DNA from: Bacteroidota bacterium | Lineage (GTDB): Bacteria > Bacteroidota > Ignavibacteria > Kapaibacteriales > UBA2268 | NCBI GenBank assembly: GCA_024280675.1 | Contig: JAJRPT010000109.1 | Location: forward strand, 1 to 23,430 | Direction: 5' to 3' | Length of the DNA stretch: 23,430 nucleotides | Shown: piece after piece, positions 22,648 to 23,430 of the stretch | Numbering within the stretch: position 1 is the stretch's first letter | Layout: every line of letters starts with the position of its first letter | Notes under the pieces: generated by a model | Database searches by the model: none | What the model was told of the DNA's origin: nothing | Seen by the model: the letters and a program-made list of their open reading frames with translations, nothing else | Position numbers and translations under genes: made by a program

Positions 22648-23430
22648 TTGAAAGGAAAATACGGAAAGCTAGCAACGATACTCTTGCCATTAATAGTTGC
22701 TATTGTGGTATTGTATCCCTCTTTCGAGGCGACTAAGCTAGAGGAACAGAAGGAAATTGCATTTTTTGAAGCCTCACAAAAAAATAATAGTGATGATTCT
22801 CTAACAGTGATAGAAAATTTCAACCGTGCCTATGGCGAAGACTTAGAATCGGCAAAGCAAAGACGGTTAAAACTAGGACTGGATTTGCGTGGTGGAATGT
22901 ATGTGACATTGGAGGTCGATGTTGTTCGTTTGATTGAAGAGTCTGCCTCAAGAGATGCTATTGATGAAATTTTTGGAAAGGTGATCGAGGCAACAAAAGA
23001 AGAATTAAAAGAAAGTAGCGACCCAGCACTTGATGTGTTTTTAAATAATTTTGAAACCATTGCACGTCCTGAGGGCAAGTCCTTGATTTCGTATTTCGAT
23101 GTGGGTGACATTAGGAACGCATCGGAGGAAAAAATAATTGAGCAACTAAATGAAAATGCACTCTCGGCAATCGACCAAGCCCAAGAGGTTATCCGCCAGC
23201 GTATTGACAAATATGGTGTGGCAGAACCAAACATCCAAAAACAAGGCACACGCCGTATTTTGCTTGAGTTGCCTGGGGTGACAAACGAAGAAGAAATGAG
23301 AAAACTTCTTTCTACTACGGCACGACTTGAGTTTAATCTACTCAGAGAGGATGAAAGGGTTGTAAAAGCATTCCAAAAAATAGACGAATACCTTGTGAGC
23401 AAAAATGAAAGAGAGGCGGCACTCGCCCTC
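22648..23430 (+). CDS. secD: Protein translocase subunit SecD, 5' part only
   Basis: SecD is a membrane subunit that uses the proton gradient to help pull exported proteins through SecYEG. The visible 261 residues show one N-terminal membrane segment (LATILLPLIVAIVVLYPS), the conserved LKLGLDLRGGMYVTLEVD motif near residue 75, and the periplasmic P1 region with AIDQAQEVIRQRIDKYGVAEP and LLELPGVTNEEE. The start is TTG: an in-frame TAA lies only 21 bases upstream, and GGGAG stands six bases before it. The gene continues beyond the window, so a SecD-SecF fusion, common in Bacteroidota, cannot be excluded. Confidence 0.93.
   Translation, partial: MKGKYGKLATILLPLIVAIVVLYPSFEATKLEEQKEIAFFEASQKNNSDDSLTVIENFNRAYGEDLESAKQRRLKLGLDLRGGMYVTLEVDVVRLIEESASRDAIDEIFGKVIEATKEELKESSDPALDVFLNNFETIARPEGKSLISYFDVGDIRNASEEKIIEQLNENALSAIDQAQEVIRQRIDKYGVAEPNIQKQGTRRILLELPGVTNEEEMRKLLSTTARLEFNLLREDERVVKAFQKIDEYLVSKNEREAALAL

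Noticed and set aside
1..23430. CRISPR array, tRNA or rRNA genes, insertion sequence
   Set aside because: I found no regularly spaced repeats, no cloverleaf or rRNA-like sequence and no transposase frame.

Overview
The window is AT-rich bacterial chromosome carrying a mix of housekeeping genes and short accessory segments. Several features point to the Bacteroidota/Chlorobi superphylum, possibly an Ignavibacteria- or Kapabacteria-like lineage: the gene content (P5C dehydrogenase, HpnD-type synthase, QueG, TrxB, TsaE, soluble hybrid kinases), several TAnnTTTG-type -7 boxes, and generally weak Shine-Dalgarno sites. This placement is an inference from protein character and promoter style, not from a database search. 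I see no rRNA, tRNA, CRISPR array or transposase.

Left end (1-2209): a plus-strand transcript ends in a strong terminator at 41-77. A gene-poor stretch with a long imperfect palindrome (141-257) and a possible GC-rich gene fragment (401-574) follows. On the minus strand come a two-TM small protein and a C-terminally short HEPN protein, then an HDOD signalling protein with its own palindromic terminator. A putAbiC-like membrane protein (2349-3926, minus) has a long acidic tail and an internal G9 tract. Shifting that tract by one base in either direction would remove the tail.

Centre (4115-8668): rocA (P5C dehydrogenase) is followed by an unknown 278-aa gene and then by a second copy of the last 100 bp of rocA. 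The two copies are identical for 81 bp and then differ only at synonymous positions. This is the footprint of a ~1,050-bp segment that entered at the rocA 3' end and supplied a replacement gene end. Next come a small exported protein, a phage-type GH108 lysozyme and a squalene/phytoene-synthase-family enzyme.

Right half (8750-23430): PBP4 (dacB) overlaps a lone MalG-type ABC permease gene by one base. queG, trxB, tsaE and a receiver-kinase hybrid follow on the plus strand. They converge on a minus-strand DNA-repair pair, nth and an AddB-like PD-(D/E)XK protein. The nth gene contains five tandem 15-bp units encoding a Gly/Phe-rich insertion between its two catalytic residues. Divergently there is rsmG, then a four-PAS sensor kinase, an unknown 184-aa gene and the start of secD, which runs off the window. 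secD uses a TTG start overlapped by an 11-codon upstream ORF.

The observations most worth pursuing are the rocA 3'-end replacement, the nth repeat insertion and the putAbiC G9 tract.
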